NCBI GenBank assembly: GCA_002692855.1 | Contig: NZMJ01000015.1 | Location: 1 to 49,407, forward strand | DNA: 49,407 nt | Source: Maricaulis sp. | GTDB taxonomy: Bacteria; Pseudomonadota; Alphaproteobacteria; Caulobacterales; Maricaulaceae | Direction: 5' to 3' | Shown: piece after piece, positions 1-12,277 of the stretch | Numbering within the stretch: position 1 is the first letter of the stretch | Layout of the letters: the number at the start of each line of letters is the position of its first letter | Position numbers and translations under genes: made by a program | The notes under the pieces: generated by a model | Seen by the model: the letters and a program-made list of their open reading frames with translations, nothing else | What the model was told of the DNA's origin: nothing | Databases searched by the model: none

Positions 1-44
1 CCCTCCGTCGGCTGCGCCGACACCTCCCCCGCAAGCGGGGGAGG
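1..44. repeat. Double-hairpin GC-rich repeat at window edge
   Basis: Two adjacent stem-loops are visible: GTCGGC/GCCGAC (7-12 with 16-21, loop TGC) and a perfect 10-bp stem (23-32 with 35-44, loop AA). The unit lies just downstream of the small membrane-protein gene on the minus strand. Paired hairpins of this composition are typical of dispersed intergenic repeats in alphaproteobacterial genomes; copy number cannot be judged here. It may be cut by the window edge, and it could serve as a transcript-end structure. Confidence 0.5.
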
Positions 45-61
45 AAAACGATAGGTCGGGC

Positions 62-333
62 TCATTGCTGCGCCCTTCCCTTGTACTCCGCGAGCGAACG
101 CTCCGGATCGACCTTGTCGCGCACGCTCAGGATGAAGGCACCAATGCCCATCAGAACGCCGGCGGCGATGCCAATGACTTGCATCAGCGGAGATCCGCCC
201 GCGTCCAGAACGATGACCACGAACATGGCCAGCGCCGCCGCCAGTGCGAACGTCACGATCCAGCCGGCCGGCGCGACGGGCGCGAAGGCGCTGTTCTTCT
301 TTGCGGGGTCGAGGCGGGCGAACCAGTAGGTCA

Positions 334-334
<1 letters not shown>
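62..334 (-). CDS. Small two-helix membrane protein in the suf operon
   Basis: About 90 residues, function not recognised. Two hydrophobic stretches are predicted to span the membrane, roughly residues 26-46 (GWIVTFALAAALAMFVVIVL) and 51-71 (PLMQVIGIAAGVLMGIGAFIL), followed by a short charged tail. The ATG at 334 overlaps the sufB stop by one base (TGATG), which implies translational coupling; a GTG one codon upstream is an alternative start. In most alphaproteobacterial suf operons sufC follows sufB, so this gene interrupts the usual order, and sufC would be expected just beyond the left edge. The operon position suggests a link to Fe-S assembly, but nothing in the protein itself shows it. 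Confidence 0.75.
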
Positions 335-1850
<1,516 letters not shown>

Positions 1851-1851
<1 letters not shown>

Positions 1852-2999
1852 CAGGCAATCTCCTTCAGCCGGGGCGCGACGCGCGCATATTCGCGTGTCC
1901 ACGCGTTGATGAAGTGGTCGATGTCGGCCTCGGTCGTGTTCCACCCCAGGCTGACGCGGATGGCGCACCGGGCGAGATCTTCGCCAACGATCGCGGTCCA
2001 CGGGCGCGGCGCGGTGGACTTGCCTGACGAGCAGGCCGAACCGGCACTGATACACACACCGGCGAGATCGAGCGCAATCACCTGCATGCCCCCATCCCAG
2101 CCGGGAATGGCAATGGCGAGGCAGTTGGGCGTACGCGGTGCGTCACCACCGATCACGATGGCATGAAGCGCCGACGCACGGATCGCGTTCTCGGCCTTGT
2201 CGCGCAGCACTGAAAGCGCGCTGTATTGCGCCTCGTCGCGCAGCGCCGCTTCAATGGCAGCCGCAAAGCCGCAAGCGCCAGGAACGTTTTCGGTACCCGA
2301 ACGGCGACCTTTTTCCTGCCCCCCGCCGCGCCGTGGCAGATCGCAAGGGGAATCGCACGACACGATCAGGGCGCCGGTGCCTTGCGGCCCCCCCACCTTG
2401 TGACCCGAGATCGAGGCATAGTGCGCGCCGGAACGTCCGAAATGAAATCCGGTCTTGCCGAGCGTCTGCACGGCATCAACCAGCAACAGGCCATCGGCAG
2501 CGCGGATCATCGCGCCCGCCTCATCAACGGGCTGGATCACGCCGGTCTCACTCGTGACAGCTTGCAGGCAGACGAAGGGGCGTCCATCAGCGGCCCGGTT
2601 CCAGCCGGCAAGACGATCCCGCAGCCATTGCAAGTCAATCACTCCGCTGGGCAGTGCCGGGATCACTTCGATGGGAAGACCGGTCGCCTGCGCGCCCATG
2701 AAGGCTGCATCGTGCTCCAGAACCGACACGATGATGCGTTTGACGTCGGGACAGGTCTGGGCGGCCGCAATGGCCAGATTGTTGGATTCCGTTCCCCCCG
2801 ACGTGAAGGTCACATCCTGCGACCGTGCGCCGATGGCGCGGGCAATCGTCTGACGCGCATTCTCGAACAGGGTGCGCGCACAGCGGCCTGCACCGTGCAC
2901 CGATGACGGATTGCCGCCCACGGCCATCGCCTTCAGCATCGCATCGCGCGCTTCTGGACGGATCGGCGAGGTCGCGTTGTGATCGAGGTAAACTGGCAC
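1851..2999 (-). CDS. iscS: Cysteine desulfurase (IscS/NifS type)
   Basis: A 382-residue PLP-dependent cysteine desulfurase that turns cysteine into alanine and carries the sulfur as a persulfide for Fe-S assembly. The PLP lysine is in [12 protein letters not shown] (about K191), and the catalytic cysteine is in the mobile loop [10 protein letters not shown] (about C314), which is the group I (IscS/NifS) form rather than SufS. The start is GTG at 2999, with GGAG six bases upstream inside the end of iscR; the gap to the iscR stop is 3 bases. The gene is co-transcribed with iscR and sufB. Mixed operons of this kind, with an Isc-type desulfurase and Suf scaffold, are usual in Alphaproteobacteria. 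The symbol is by class; some annotations call it sufS or nifS. Confidence 0.93.
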
Positions 3000-3002
3000 G
3001 TC

Positions 3003-3494
3003 TTACTCCGCTGCGATTTCAGGCCGGGACGACCGCGGGCCACGAGGCGAGCGCGGGTCACTGAACGCCATGCTCGCGGCGCCCATAACACGATTTTCAA
3101 CCACGTCTTCGAGCGTGATCGAGTTGAAGAACAGGAAGATGTGACGGCCAAGCTCATCCCAGACGTCGTGCGTCATGCACCGCATGCCGGTCTTCATGCA
3201 CCCCTTGGGATTGCCCCCGCATCGGCGCGGGTCGATATCTTCTTCGACGGCCGAGATCACATCGGACAGGCGAATCTCGCTGGCGGGACGTGGCAGGCTA
3301 TACCCCCCACCGGGGCCGCGCGAGGAGGCGACGACCTGGCCACGGCGCAATTTCGCGAACAATTGCTCGAGGTAAGACAATGAGATTGCCTGCCGCGAAG
3401 CGATGTCGGCCAGCGTCACCGGCCCGTCACCATTGCGCGAGGCCAGATCGGCCATCGCCATGACGGCGTAGCGTCCCTTGGTGCTCAACTTCAT
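3003..3494 (-). CDS. iscR: Rrf2-family Fe-S-sensing regulator IscR
   Basis: A 163-residue Rrf2-family transcription factor. An N-terminal winged helix-turn-helix (MKLSTKGRYAVMAMADLA; recognition region around residues 28-60) is followed by a dimer helix and a cluster-binding loop with C92, C99, C106 and a histidine at 109. That spacing is close to the E. coli IscR [2Fe-2S] ligands (three Cys plus His). It heads the desulfurase-sufB operon and most likely represses it when Fe-S clusters are plentiful. A dyad resembling an IscR type 1 site lies about 100 bases upstream (3599-3611), consistent with autoregulation. Confidence 0.94.
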   Translation of the reverse strand: MKLSTKGRYAVMAMADLASRNGDGPVTLADIASRQAISLSYLEQLFAKLRRGQVVASSRGPGGGYSLPRPASEIRLSDVISAVEEDIDPRRCGGNPKGCMKTGMRCMTHDVWDELGRHIFLFFNSITLEDVVENRVMGAASMAFSDPRSPRGPRSSRPEIAAE

Positions 3495-3590
3495 GCCATC
3501 GCTCCCCTAAAGGCTCGCATCGCCGGGGGCGGTCGTGCTATCACGCGCGCCTTCCCTGCCGGCATTGTGCCGGCTCGCCATGTTGGACCT

Positions 3591-3615
3591 AATTATCTGA
3601 CTAGCGGAGTCAAGA
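3591..3615 (-). promoter_or_regulatory. Candidate IscR type 1-like operator over the iscR promoter
   Basis: A perfect dyad GACT-N5-AGTC lies at 3599-3611. Read with its flanks, it agrees with most defined positions of the E. coli IscR type 1 consensus: YYGACT and AGTCRR are matched, while the A/T-rich centre is not. On the minus strand the right half contains TTGACT (3613-3608), a good -35 hexamer pointing at iscR; the matching -10 is weak. Operator and -35 would therefore overlap, as expected for repression. Confidence 0.6.
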
Positions 3616-3707
3616 ATTAACGCGGCAGATTAGCGCAGCTTATGCAGCCAATCCCGCGTGATTCCCGACTTCCCTGATCGGATATAAGAAAACCGGATCG
3701 AGACAGA

Positions 3708-4373
3708 ATGCCTGACGTGATCATCCCCGGCCCGGCCGGACGCCTTGAAGGCAAGTACTCCCCCGGCAAGGGTGACCACCCGCCGATCGCGCTGATCCTG
3801 CACGCGCATCCGCTGGGCGGCGGTCACATGGAAAACACGTCCTCGCTGATGATGTACGACATCTTCCGCAAGCGGGGCTTTGCGACATTGCGCTTCAACT
3901 TCCGCGGCGTCGGCCGCAGTGAAGGCAGCTATGATCAGGGGCTCGGCGAGTTGTCCGATGCTGCCACGGTCCTCGACTGGATCCAGACCTATAACGGCAA
4001 TGCGCCTTTCTCATGGGTGGCGGGCCATTCCTTCGGTGCCTGGGTTGGCATGCAATTGCTGATGCGCCGCCCGGAAGTCGCCGGCTTCATCTCGGTCGCT
4101 CCGCCGACCAATATGTATGACTTCACCTTCCTGGCTCCCTGCCCGGCATCCGGCCTGATCGTGCATGGCAGCGACGACCGCATCGTTCCGCCCGACGACA
4201 TGGAGCGGGTGATGAGCAAGGTGCGCGCGCAAAAGGGGATCGAAATCCGCCGCCAGATCGAGGCGGGCGCGGGCCACATGTTCACCAATCACATGGACAA
4301 GCTGGAACAGCGTCTCGAAGACTATCTCGACGAACGCCTGCCCATCGTCTTCAACGAACGCCGGACCGACTAG
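3708..4373 (+). CDS. Alpha/beta hydrolase family protein
   Basis: A 221-residue cytosolic alpha/beta hydrolase without a signal peptide. The oxyanion-hole region HAHPLGGGHMENT lies around residues 32-44, the nucleophile elbow is GHSFG (S108), a candidate acid is in VHGSDDRIVPP (D156/D157), and the histidine is in GAGHMF (H190), so the triad looks complete. Proteins of this compact family (dienelactone-hydrolase/CocE-like) are widespread in Alphaproteobacteria, and their substrates are mostly unknown. The gene is divergent from iscR and converges with anmK, whose stop lies only 2 bases away, so no terminator fits between them. Confidence 0.85.
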   Translation: MPDVIIPGPAGRLEGKYSPGKGDHPPIALILHAHPLGGGHMENTSSLMMYDIFRKRGFATLRFNFRGVGRSEGSYDQGLGELSDAATVLDWIQTYNGNAPFSWVAGHSFGAWVGMQLLMRRPEVAGFISVAPPTNMYDFTFLAPCPASGLIVHGSDDRIVPPDDMERVMSKVRAQKGIEIRRQIEAGAGHMFTNHMDKLEQRLEDYLDERLPIVFNERRTD

Positions 4374-4375
4374 CG

Positions 4376-5485
4376 CTAGAGCGCGCGGGCGATCTCGCCG
4401 CCGGTCATCGGCTCGGGGACGCCGGTCGTCGTCGGGATGGATAGCGGTACGCCGCGCATCGAGCGTACGGCAAGCCAGGCGAAGGCCTGCGCCTCCATCA
4501 GATCACCGTCCCAGCCGACCGCCTCGACCGGCTCGACCGGGCACCCGATGGCCTGTGCGATGGCCGCCATCATGGCGGGGTTCTTGCGGCCGCCGCCCGT
4601 CGCCAGAAGTTGCCGGGGAGCCCCCATCGACTGGATGGCGTCACCGACCGACTTCGCGGTGAACGCCGTCAGCGTCGCCGCCCCGTCCGCAGGGGACAGC
4701 CCCTCAACCGGCTTCAGGGAAAAATCCCACCGGTCGAGCGATTTGGGCGGCGTCTTGGCAAAGAAGGCATGGTCCATCAGAGCAGCGAGCGCCTTGGTAT
4801 CGACTGACCCCGCGCGCGCGAGCTGGCCGTTCCGGTCCATGCCATCTCCGGTATGGCGCTCGCACCAGGCATCCAACAGCCCGCTCGCAGGGCCGGTATC
4901 AAAAGCGACCGGCGGCGCATCTGCCGTCAACCAGGTGACATTCGCGACCCCGCCAAGGTTCAGCACAGCCAGCGGCAGGTCCAGCCCGTCCCGCTCGACA
5001 AGCGCGGCGTGATAGAGCGGGGCGAGCGGGGCACCCTGCCCGCCTGCTTCGACGTCAGCCGTCCGGAAATCGTAAACCACATCAATGCCCAGACGGCGGG
5101 CGAGCGCCTCGCCGTCGCCCAGTTGCCGGGTCGCGCCGGGCTGTCCGTCTTTCGGGGCGCGATGCAGGACGGTCTGGCCGTGAAAGCCGATCAGATCGAT
5201 ATCATCGGGGTGAAGCTCATGGTCTCGCAAAAGGCGTTGAACGGCATGGGCATGCGCGTCGACCAGAACGTGATCGGCATTCGCAAAGGCCTCGGGATCG
5301 TCGCCGGAAAACTGCCATTGCAGGGCCGCATCAACCGCCGTCTGGAGGATGGCACGTTCCTTGGCGGTATAAGCCTGCTCGACGCCCGGGCCGAAGACGA
5401 TATCCGCTTCGCCATCGGTCTCGATCAGGGCCGCATCCACGCCGTCGAGCGACGTGCCGCTCATCAATCCGATTGCGCGGTACAT
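4376..5485 (-). CDS. anmK: Anhydro-N-acetylmuramic acid kinase
   Basis: A 369-residue AnmK of the ASKHA kinase fold. It opens and phosphorylates 1,6-anhydro-MurNAc released during peptidoglycan turnover, giving MurNAc-6-phosphate for recycling. The N-terminal phosphate loop [15 protein letters not shown], the GFHGQTVLH segment, [14 protein letters not shown] and the late GGGRKNP motif are all family signatures, and the length is normal. The gene is divergent from tyrS (74 bases between start codons), an arrangement common in Alphaproteobacteria. Confidence 0.95.
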   Translation of the reverse strand: MYRAIGLMSGTSLDGVDAALIETDGEADIVFGPGVEQAYTAKERAILQTAVDAALQWQFSGDDPEAFANADHVLVDAHAHAVQRLLRDHELHPDDIDLIGFHGQTVLHRAPKDGQPGATRQLGDGEALARRLGIDVVYDFRTADVEAGGQGAPLAPLYHAALVERDGLDLPLAVLNLGGVANVTWLTADAPPVAFDTGPASGLLDAWCERHTGDGMDRNGQLARAGSVDTKALAALMDHAFFAKTPPKSLDRWDFSLKPVEGLSPADGAATLTAFTAKSVGDAIQSMGAPRQLLATGGGRKNPAMMAAIAQAIGCPVEPVEAVGWDGDLMEAQAFAWLAVRSMRGVPLSIPTTTGVPEPMTGGEIARAL

Positions 5486-5559
5486 GTTCCCCTTTCCGTT
5501 CCGGCTTTCAGGCCGCTAAAAGAGCCTCTCCAAACACGTCCAGCCAGAGACAGCGCCCG

Positions 5560-6816
5560 ATGAGCCAGTACAAATCCGATCTCGTTCGTATCCTTGTCGA
5601 GCGCGGCTATCTTTATCAAGCCACCGACATCGACGGAATAGACGCTGCGGCGGCAATGGGCGGGCTGACCGGCTATATCGGCTTTGATGCGACGGCGAGT
5701 TCGCTGCATGTCGGGTCCCTGGTCCAGATCATGATGCTGCGCCGGATGCAGCAGGCCGGTTGCCGGCCGATCATCCTGATGGGCGGTGGCACGACGAAGA
5801 TCGGCGACCCGTCCGGCAAGGACAAGTCGCGCTCCATGCTCGACGACGCGAAGATCGCCGAGCACAAGGCAGGCATTCTGAAGCCATTCTCGAAGCTGCT
5901 CGCGATCGGGGACGGGCAGACGGACGCCATCGTCGTCGACAATGACGAATGGCTGTCGCAGTTCGGCTATCTGGAATTCCTGCGCGAATACGGCCCGCAC
6001 TTCACGATCAACCGCATGATGACGTTTGATTCCGTGAAGCTGCGGCTGGAGCGTGAGCAGCCCCTCACCTTCCTCGAATTCAATTACATGCTGCTCCAGG
6101 CCGTCGACTTCCTCGAACTGAACCGGCGTCAGGATTGCCGGCTGCAGATGGGCGGCGCGGACCAGTGGGGCAATATCGTCAACGGCGTCGAATTGTGCCG
6201 CCGGGTGGACCAGAAGGAAGTCTATGGCTTCACCACACCGCTGATCACGACCGCTTCGGGCGCGAAGATGGGCAAGACAGCGGACGGAGCGGTCTGGCTC
6301 AATGACGACCTGCTCAGCGCCTATGGATACTGGCAATTCTGGCGCAACACGGAAGACGCCGATGTCGGGCGATTCCTGAAGCTGTTCACCGACTTGCCGC
6401 TCGACGAGATCACGCGCCTGGAGTCGCTTCAGGGGGCCGATATCAACGATGCCAAGGTGGCGCTGGCGAACGCAGCGACCGAACTGCTTCATGGCAAGGC
6501 CGCAGCGCAGGATGCCGAAATCACCGCGCAATCGACGTTCGGCGCGGGGGGCGTCGGCGACGCATTGCCGACCTTCACGATACCGCTGTCTTCGCTGAAG
6601 GACGGGTCGATGGCGCTTCCTGCCGCGTTGGAATTCACCAAGCTGACCCCGTCACGCAAGGAAGCCAAGCGCAAGCTGCAAGAAGGCGCGGTGAAGGTGA
6701 ATGACGAGACCGTCAGCGATGCTCAACACGCGCTGAGCGAAGGCGACCTGCGCGATGGCGCGATCAAGCTGTCGCTCGGCAAGAAGAAACACGCCCTGCT
6801 GCGCGCCGAAGGCTAA
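5560..6816 (+). CDS. tyrS: Tyrosine--tRNA ligase
   Basis: A 418-residue class Ic aminoacyl-tRNA synthetase that charges tRNA-Tyr. The HIGH-like signature is HVGS (about residue 50), the KMSKS-like loop is KMGKT, and a C-terminal S4 RNA-binding domain is visible ([19 protein letters not shown]). The ATG at 5560 begins MSQYKSD, the usual N-terminus; upstream in-frame codons lie in the intergenic region. The TAA stop overlaps the stop of the convergent AsmA-like gene in a 4-base CTAA. Confidence 0.96.
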   Translation: MSQYKSDLVRILVERGYLYQATDIDGIDAAAAMGGLTGYIGFDATASSLHVGSLVQIMMLRRMQQAGCRPIILMGGGTTKIGDPSGKDKSRSMLDDAKIAEHKAGILKPFSKLLAIGDGQTDAIVVDNDEWLSQFGYLEFLREYGPHFTINRMMTFDSVKLRLEREQPLTFLEFNYMLLQAVDFLELNRRQDCRLQMGGADQWGNIVNGVELCRRVDQKEVYGFTTPLITTASGAKMGKTADGAVWLNDDLLSAYGYWQFWRNTEDADVGRFLKLFTDLPLDEITRLESLQGADINDAKVALANAATELLHGKAAAQDAEITAQSTFGAGGVGDALPTFTIPLSSLKDGSMALPAALEFTKLTPSRKEAKRKLQEGAVKVNDETVSDAQHALSEGDLRDGAIKLSLGKKKHALLRAEG

Positions 6817-9800
6817 TCGCCCTCAGATTCAGGCGCCGGCTCCTCGGCTGCCGGTGGGCTTGCGGGTTCGGGCGCGTCCTCGGGTGGCGCGTCGCCATTC
6901 GCCGACGCTTCATCGACCGGCTGGGCCGGCGCGGCCCGTTCGCGTTCAGCGCGAGCCCGCGCCGCGCGCTCCGCGGCGGTGCCTTCAAAAATCCTGCGCA
7001 GCACGCCCGGAACCAGCGCGGACAACGGATTGGCAAACACCGTCGGCTGGTCGAACGGCCCGGAGACCGAGAAGGTGATGCCGATCACCCCCTCGCCTTC
7101 GCGCGAGACCAGAAGCCCGCCGACCAGCGGCAGACCGCCGAACAGCGAATTGAGGCCGTAGGACGGGGCCAGAACCCCATCAAGGCCCATGGTTTCCGCG
7201 TCCATGTCGACGGTTCCGTCGACCGTGATCCCGATTGCCGGTCCGGCTGCGCGCGCATTGGCTATGCCGAGCACACCGTCGCGCAAGGTGAGGTCGCCCT
7301 GGAGTGTTTCGAACGGTATGCCGCCGCCGTTCAGCAAGGCGCCGAGTCCTTCGAGCGACCCGGCCGCCAGGATACGCGCCAGAACCGGCATGCGGACCAG
7401 CGTGAAGTCACCGGCCTCGACGTGCAAATTCGTCGTGCCGACCTCGCCTGGCGGGGGCAGAGCGCCTTCCAGACGCAAATACCCGGCATCGACATTGTCG
7501 TAGAGACCGAAGACCTGGAGCATCCGGCCGAAATTCGGCGCTTCGACCCAGAAACGGCGGCGCTCGCCGATGCCGTTCCCGGTCATCGTCGCCGTGAACT
7601 GGCCTTCGAGGGTCTCGCCCGTGACAATCAGATTGTCGTTCGCAGCACCGTCCGAGCGCCAACTGACATCGACCTCCCGATAGGTCGAATCGTCTGACGT
7701 ACGCACTTCGTCGAAGGTCATGTCGAGCGCCAGCGGCGGCGGCACGCCCGAGGACTCAGGCGGATCGAGGAGATCATCGAACAGACCGGACGCGTCAAAG
7801 AACCGGCCATCCACGACAAGTGCCAGGCGTTCGCTTTCGTCGCGCCCGGCCGTCAGCTGTGCATCGAGAAACCCGTCGATGAAGAGACGGGAAGCCTCGG
7901 CTTCGACCAGTCTGCCATCCTCGGCAAATCTCGCCTGCGCCTGAAGGCTCAACCCTTCGCCTTCGAGTTCGAAGGATTCGACGATGCGCTCCCCCTCGCC
8001 GCCAACGGAGAATACCAGTGCGCCTGTCGCCGGTACGCCAGCTGGCTTGATCCAGATGGCCCCGGGGGCCTCGATCACGGCGTCCGTCAGGTCTGACCGA
8101 AGCGAGATGCGCGTGAAGTCGAGGCCGTTGCCGATCGTCTCGGCCGTCACCGCGACCGGCCCGTCGACATAGCGTCGCAAGGGCAAGCCAAAGTCGTCGA
8201 AGGTTCGTGAATCCAGCGTCGAGGTGATCCGAACCGTGGTGGACGGGGCGCCGGCCTCCATTGTCAGGTCTTCGGTCCAGACAACGTGGGCCGGTGCCGC
8301 ACCGATCAGGGCATCGCCTTCGGCGAACAGGGCTTCGTTATTGGCCGTCAGGTGCAGCACACCTTCGTTGAGGGCGGTGTCGCCGACCCCTGTCGGCATG
8401 GTGATTTCGGAGAAATCTGCCTCGATTTCGAACTCGACTTCCTCTGGCGGCACATAGGACAGCATTGCGCGGCGGATTTCGAACCGCACGGTTCCGGTAC
8501 CGGTGATGCTGGCCGGGTCGAGACCGTAGTCGCTTGGAATGTTGAGCGGGTCCTCGTCGATCAAGGCGAGCAGGTCGCCTGCGCTGGCTTCGCCCGCCCC
8601 GCCAAACCGCGCCATTGCGCCCTTGGGGTTGAGCCGCGGCATGATGACATAGCCTTCGGTCATCACCATGTCGCCGATACGGCCCGTTTCAAGCGTCAGA
8701 TCGAAGGCATTGCCACGCAGTACCGCCGATCCGCGCGCGCCGGTCATCGGCGTCATGGTCGTGATGTAGTGAAAGTTCGCATCGACAAAGTCGAAGCTGA
8801 GCGACAGGCGATCATTTGGGAGCACGCCTGCCACGATGGATTCCGCATTCAGATCGAGATCGAGATTCGCATTCTGCATCCGCCCCGAAATCACGTGCTC
8901 CACGACCCAGTCGCGCGCTCCGTCCGCCAACTCGACCGGCCAGTAGGCCAACACTTCGCGCGGGCCGATCTGTCCGCTGATCGGTCCCGTCAGCCGCAGG
9001 TCGGGCAACCATCGACCGTCTTCGACCTGGCGCAGCGCCATGTCACCGGTCAGGCGTGCCGAGATATTCCCGATATCGAGTTCGAGTGAATCGAATTCAC
9101 TTGTCCGGCTCGACGCATCTGCGGATCCGGACACTGCGATGCGCGACCATTCCGGCGGCGCATCGAAAGCGTCAGGGATGTCGATGCGGCCATCGGTCAG
9201 TTCGAAATCGTATCGCCAGCGGCGCGGAAACGCGTCCTCAAAGCCGCGCATTTCATGGATGCGCCCCGAAAACGCCGAGCTGAACAGGTCTGACCGGACC
9301 TGGCCTTCGGTCAGCCGGATTTCACCCAATTCCGGATCATAGCCCAAGCGCAAGGCGGCGCCCTGGAACGGCAGGTCTTCCGTCCCGAGCCGAACATGGC
9401 CGTCCCCGACATCCAGAACCATTTCAGCGGCGCGCACACCCTCACCGCGGGTCGCGCTGGCGAACAAGTCTAGCGTTATGGGAGCATCGAGCGCGCCCAG
9501 CCCTGCATAGGGGCCGCTGAACGGTGCAAGCGCACGCGGCCACAGATTGCGGGCCTCGACTTCCATCAGAAGAGAGTTGAGGTCCGAGCCTGCCTCGACG
9601 CGGACACGGACCGGCGCCAGCCCTGCGGTGGTCACGAACTCGCCATTGAGGCTGGCCCGCAAGCTGTTGGCATTGCGCGAAACGTCCAGTCCGGCATTGT
9701 CGATCAGCCACGAAAAGCCGTTCACGGCATCGCGTACATGCACGGACGTCTCGGAGATCGACAGGTGGCGCAACCGTCCGAGAATCGGCGCACGCGCCGG

Positions 9801-10307
9801 ATCGCGCAGCAATTCCAGCAGGGCATCTGAATCGAGGGCCGAACCCGGCGGACGGGCGGTCAGAGCGACACGGTCGGGCGGTCCAAGGCCGGCTCCGACG
9901 GCTCCGTCTTCGCGGCGCACGAGTGAAACGATACCGCCTTCGACATGGACCATGACCGGTTCGAAGCGGCCGAATATCAGGCTGTCGAGAGCCAGACCTG
10001 CCTCGATCACGGGCGCGCGGGCAATAACGACACCGCCGCTTTCCGCCACGGTGATGTCAGTGGCACGCAGGAAGATCAGCTGCGAGTCACGGTCGAACCG
10101 GACATCGAGACGACCGAGCGACACCAGGTCGCCTTCGAAACTCTCGGCCAGCATGCGCTGGGCATCGTCACGGAACAGGTCGAGCGAAACGGGTCCCTGC
10201 GACAGCCGCCAAAGCGCTGCGCCACCAGCGAAAATGCCGATCAACAAGATGATGGCGAGCGCCTCGGCCACATAGATCAGCGACCATTTGAGCGATCGCC
10301 GGATCAT
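6813..10307 (-). CDS. AsmA/YhdP-like inner-membrane-anchored protein
   Basis: A 1164-residue protein with one N-terminal transmembrane helix (about 12-34, [20 protein letters not shown]), followed by a long beta-rich periplasmic region and a C-terminal AsmA-like segment (around [21 protein letters not shown] and the glycine-rich stretch after it). It ends in a low-complexity Ala/Pro/Glu tail. This matches the DUF3971/AsmA-like YhdP group, which in E. coli forms rod-like bridges carrying phospholipid toward the outer membrane. Assignment to YhdP rather than another AsmA-clan member rests on size and layout. The gene converges on tyrS with a 4-base stop overlap. Confidence 0.82.
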   Translation of the reverse strand: MIRRSLKWSLIYVAEALAIILLIGIFAGGAALWRLSQGPVSLDLFRDDAQRMLAESFEGDLVSLGRLDVRFDRDSQLIFLRATDITVAESGGVVIARAPVIEAGLALDSLIFGRFEPVMVHVEGGIVSLVRREDGAVGAGLGPPDRVALTARPPGSALDSDALLELLRDPARAPILGRLRHLSISETSVHVRDAVNGFSWLIDNAGLDVSRNANSLRASLNGEFVTTAGLAPVRVRVEAGSDLNSLLMEVEARNLWPRALAPFSGPYAGLGALDAPITLDLFASATRGEGVRAAEMVLDVGDGHVRLGTEDLPFQGAALRLGYDPELGEIRLTEGQVRSDLFSSAFSGRIHEMRGFEDAFPRRWRYDFELTDGRIDIPDAFDAPPEWSRIAVSGSADASSRTSEFDSLELDIGNISARLTGDMALRQVEDGRWLPDLRLTGPISGQIGPREVLAYWPVELADGARDWVVEHVISGRMQNANLDLDLNAESIVAGVLPNDRLSLSFDFVDANFHYITTMTPMTGARGSAVLRGNAFDLTLETGRIGDMVMTEGYVIMPRLNPKGAMARFGGAGEASAGDLLALIDEDPLNIPSDYGLDPASITGTGTVRFEIRRAMLSYVPPEEVEFEIEADFSEITMPTGVGDTALNEGVLHLTANNEALFAEGDALIGAAPAHVVWTEDLTMEAGAPSTTVRITSTLDSRTFDDFGLPLRRYVDGPVAVTAETIGNGLDFTRISLRSDLTDAVIEAPGAIWIKPAGVPATGALVFSVGGEGERIVESFELEGEGLSLQAQARFAEDGRLVEAEASRLFIDGFLDAQLTAGRDESERLALVVDGRFFDASGLFDDLLDPPESSGVPPPLALDMTFDEVRTSDDSTYREVDVSWRSDGAANDNLIVTGETLEGQFTATMTGNGIGERRRFWVEAPNFGRMLQVFGLYDNVDAGYLRLEGALPPPGEVGTTNLHVEAGDFTLVRMPVLARILAAGSLEGLGALLNGGGIPFETLQGDLTLRDGVLGIANARAAGPAIGITVDGTVDMDAETMGLDGVLAPSYGLNSLFGGLPLVGGLLVSREGEGVIGITFSVSGPFDQPTVFANPLSALVPGVLRRIFEGTAAERAARARAERERAAPAQPVDEASANGDAPPEDAPEPASPPAAEEPAPESEGD

Positions 10308-10397
10308 CCGCGAACGCCGGACCAGTCGGCCGGGCTTGCCCGGGACGCGATTTTTTCCAATGGTCCGGCCCGGCCCGATTCACGGAGAGACCTGACA

Positions 10398-10865
10398 ATG
10401 ACTGCACCCGTTGCCGGACAGCCAGCGCCCGATTTCACATTGCCGACCGATGGCGGCGAGGAGATCAGCCTGTCGAAGCTAAAGGGCAAGGTCGTCGTTC
10501 TCTACTTCTATCCGAAGGATGACACGCCGGGATGCACAACCGAGGCCATCGATTTCTCGTCCAGGATCGGTGACTTCGAAGCCGCCAACGCCGTCGTGAT
10601 CGGCGTGTCGAAGGATAGCGTCAGGAAACACCAGAATTTCAAGGCCAAACACGGTCTTAAAGTGATCCTCGCTTCCGACCCGGAAGGCGAAGTCATCGAA
10701 CGCTATGGCGTCTGGGTCGAAAAGGCCATGTATGGCCGCACCTATATGGGCATCGAGCGCGCGACCTTCGTCATCGACGCAACCGGCGTGATCGTTCAGG
10801 CATGGCGCAAGGTTAAGGTGAAGACTCACGCCGAGCAGGTACTGGAAGTAGTGAAATCGCTGTGA
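10398..10865 (+). CDS. bcp: Peroxiredoxin, Bcp/PrxQ type, single cysteine
   Basis: A 155-residue thioredoxin-fold peroxiredoxin that reduces hydrogen peroxide and organic peroxides. The peroxidatic cysteine is C46 in YPKDDTPGCTTEA. The resolving cysteine found five residues later in E. coli Bcp is replaced by Ile (TTEAIDF), and C46 is the only cysteine in the protein, so it must be a 1-Cys enzyme resolved by an external thiol. The ATG at 10398 follows GGAGAGACCTGACA, a good ribosome-binding site. The gene is divergent from the AsmA-like gene and on the same strand as the M23 peptidase downstream. Confidence 0.92.
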   Translation: MTAPVAGQPAPDFTLPTDGGEEISLSKLKGKVVVLYFYPKDDTPGCTTEAIDFSSRIGDFEAANAVVIGVSKDSVRKHQNFKAKHGLKVILASDPEGEVIERYGVWVEKAMYGRTYMGIERATFVIDATGVIVQAWRKVKVKTHAEQVLEVVKSL

Positions 10866-11041
10866 CGAGCGGCTTTACCTTCCCTAAAGCGAATCCGTTT
10901 GTGTTCATGGACTTGGATGTTAAACCCGCAGCGTGACTGCGATCCGGCGCGAGGTTTGCATAACGGAATGTTGATATTGCCACATCTTTTGTGTCACATC
11001 CCCGCGCGGGAACTTCAGGGGCAGGCGACGGACACGTTCGA

Positions 11042-12277
11042 ATGATCTCACGCGTATTCCAATCTGGCTGGGAAATAGCTCAGCGGTGGTTCCCGGACCG
11101 TCAGATCTACCATCGCAGCGATGGGCAGGTCCGGTATTTCGAGGTGAAGACCGAATATCAGTTGGGCGCCCTCATCGCGGCGACCGTCCTGACCGGTTGG
11201 CTTTGCTTCGCAACCGTCAGCGTTGCCTTCCAGGGATACCGGATCGCAACCCGAATGGCCGAGGTTGAAACGATCCGCGTCGAAGCGAACCGGATGGTCA
11301 ATGAAGCCCGCGCTTCGGAACTCGCGGCCACGAATTTTCTTGATGCCCAGATGCGCGAGTTTGACCGCACAGCGGTCGAATTCCAGGCGCGCCACGAAAC
11401 GCTCCGCCAGCTCATTGAACTCGCCGAGCAGATGGAAGGCTCGAGCCTGGCGACATCACCGGCCCTCGACGATGGCCGGATCCTGATGGCGCCCACGCCG
11501 ACCGACCCGACTCAGCGCCAGGCCCGCGACACATTCCAACTCGCCAGCTACGATGCCGACGATCCCGAGCAGCGGATCGAAGCACTGATCGCACAACAGG
11601 ACTCGGTGCTGTCTGAAGCCGAGGATGCTTCCGAAGCGCGCCTCGAGAACCTTCGTGCGGTGTTGCGCCTCACGGGTCTGCGTCTCGATGACGTTCTTGA
11701 AGAAGGTCGCGGGTCCGAGACCGGTGGTCCCTTCCTCGCCATGGCCGAAGCAGGACCGTTTGCCAGCGCCGCCGATCCCAATGACGTCTTTTCGTCCCGG
11801 ATCGCGCGCATCGCGTCGCGCATGGTCGAAGCCGAGGAACTGGAAACTGCGGTATTGTCGCTGCCGCTGGGTCAACCCGTCGGCGTTGCCTACCGCCAGA
11901 CCAGTGCCTTTGGATACCGGATCGACCCTTTCTCGGGACGGCCGGCCTTCCACTCAGGTCTCGATTTTGTTGCCTATCCCCGTGCCCCCATCATTGCGAC
12001 GGGACCGGGACGCGTCGTTTACGCCGGTTGGCGGTCGGGTTATGGTCGGACTGTGGAGATCGATCACGGCTACGGGTTCGTTACCCGGTACGGCCACATG
12101 ACCTCCATTGATGTCCGTCGTGGTGATGTAGTCGAGCGTGGGCAGCGAGTTGGCGCCATGGGCTCAACTGGCCGCAGTACTGCCACACATCTCCACTACG
12201 AGATTATCTTTCGCAACGACCAGTATGATCCCGTTCGCTTCTTGAGAGCCGGCCAATATGTTCAACACCAAGGGTAA
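11042..12277 (+). CDS. M23 peptidoglycan endopeptidase, LmdC-like
   Basis: About 411 residues: a cytoplasmic N-terminus (1-38), one transmembrane helix (about 39-62), a periplasmic coiled-coil region (about 70-230), and a C-terminal M23/LytM domain (about 295-405). Zinc-ligand motifs are intact: FHSGLDF near the domain start and HLHYE near its end. It should cleave peptide crosslinks in the wall. The gene overlaps bacA by 20 bases. In Hyphomonas and related stalked or budding bacteria a bactofilin and this type of bitopic M23 enzyme act as a shape-determining pair, so the same role is inferred here. The ATG at 11042 is preferred over an upstream in-frame GTG at 10991. Confidence 0.87.
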   Translation: MISRVFQSGWEIAQRWFPDRQIYHRSDGQVRYFEVKTEYQLGALIAATVLTGWLCFATVSVAFQGYRIATRMAEVETIRVEANRMVNEARASELAATNFLDAQMREFDRTAVEFQARHETLRQLIELAEQMEGSSLATSPALDDGRILMAPTPTDPTQRQARDTFQLASYDADDPEQRIEALIAQQDSVLSEAEDASEARLENLRAVLRLTGLRLDDVLEEGRGSETGGPFLAMAEAGPFASAADPNDVFSSRIARIASRMVEAEELETAVLSLPLGQPVGVAYRQTSAFGYRIDPFSGRPAFHSGLDFVAYPRAPIIATGPGRVVYAGWRSGYGRTVEIDHGYGFVTRYGHMTSIDVRRGDVVERGQRVGAMGSTGRSTATHLHYEIIFRNDQYDPVRFLRAGQYVQHQG

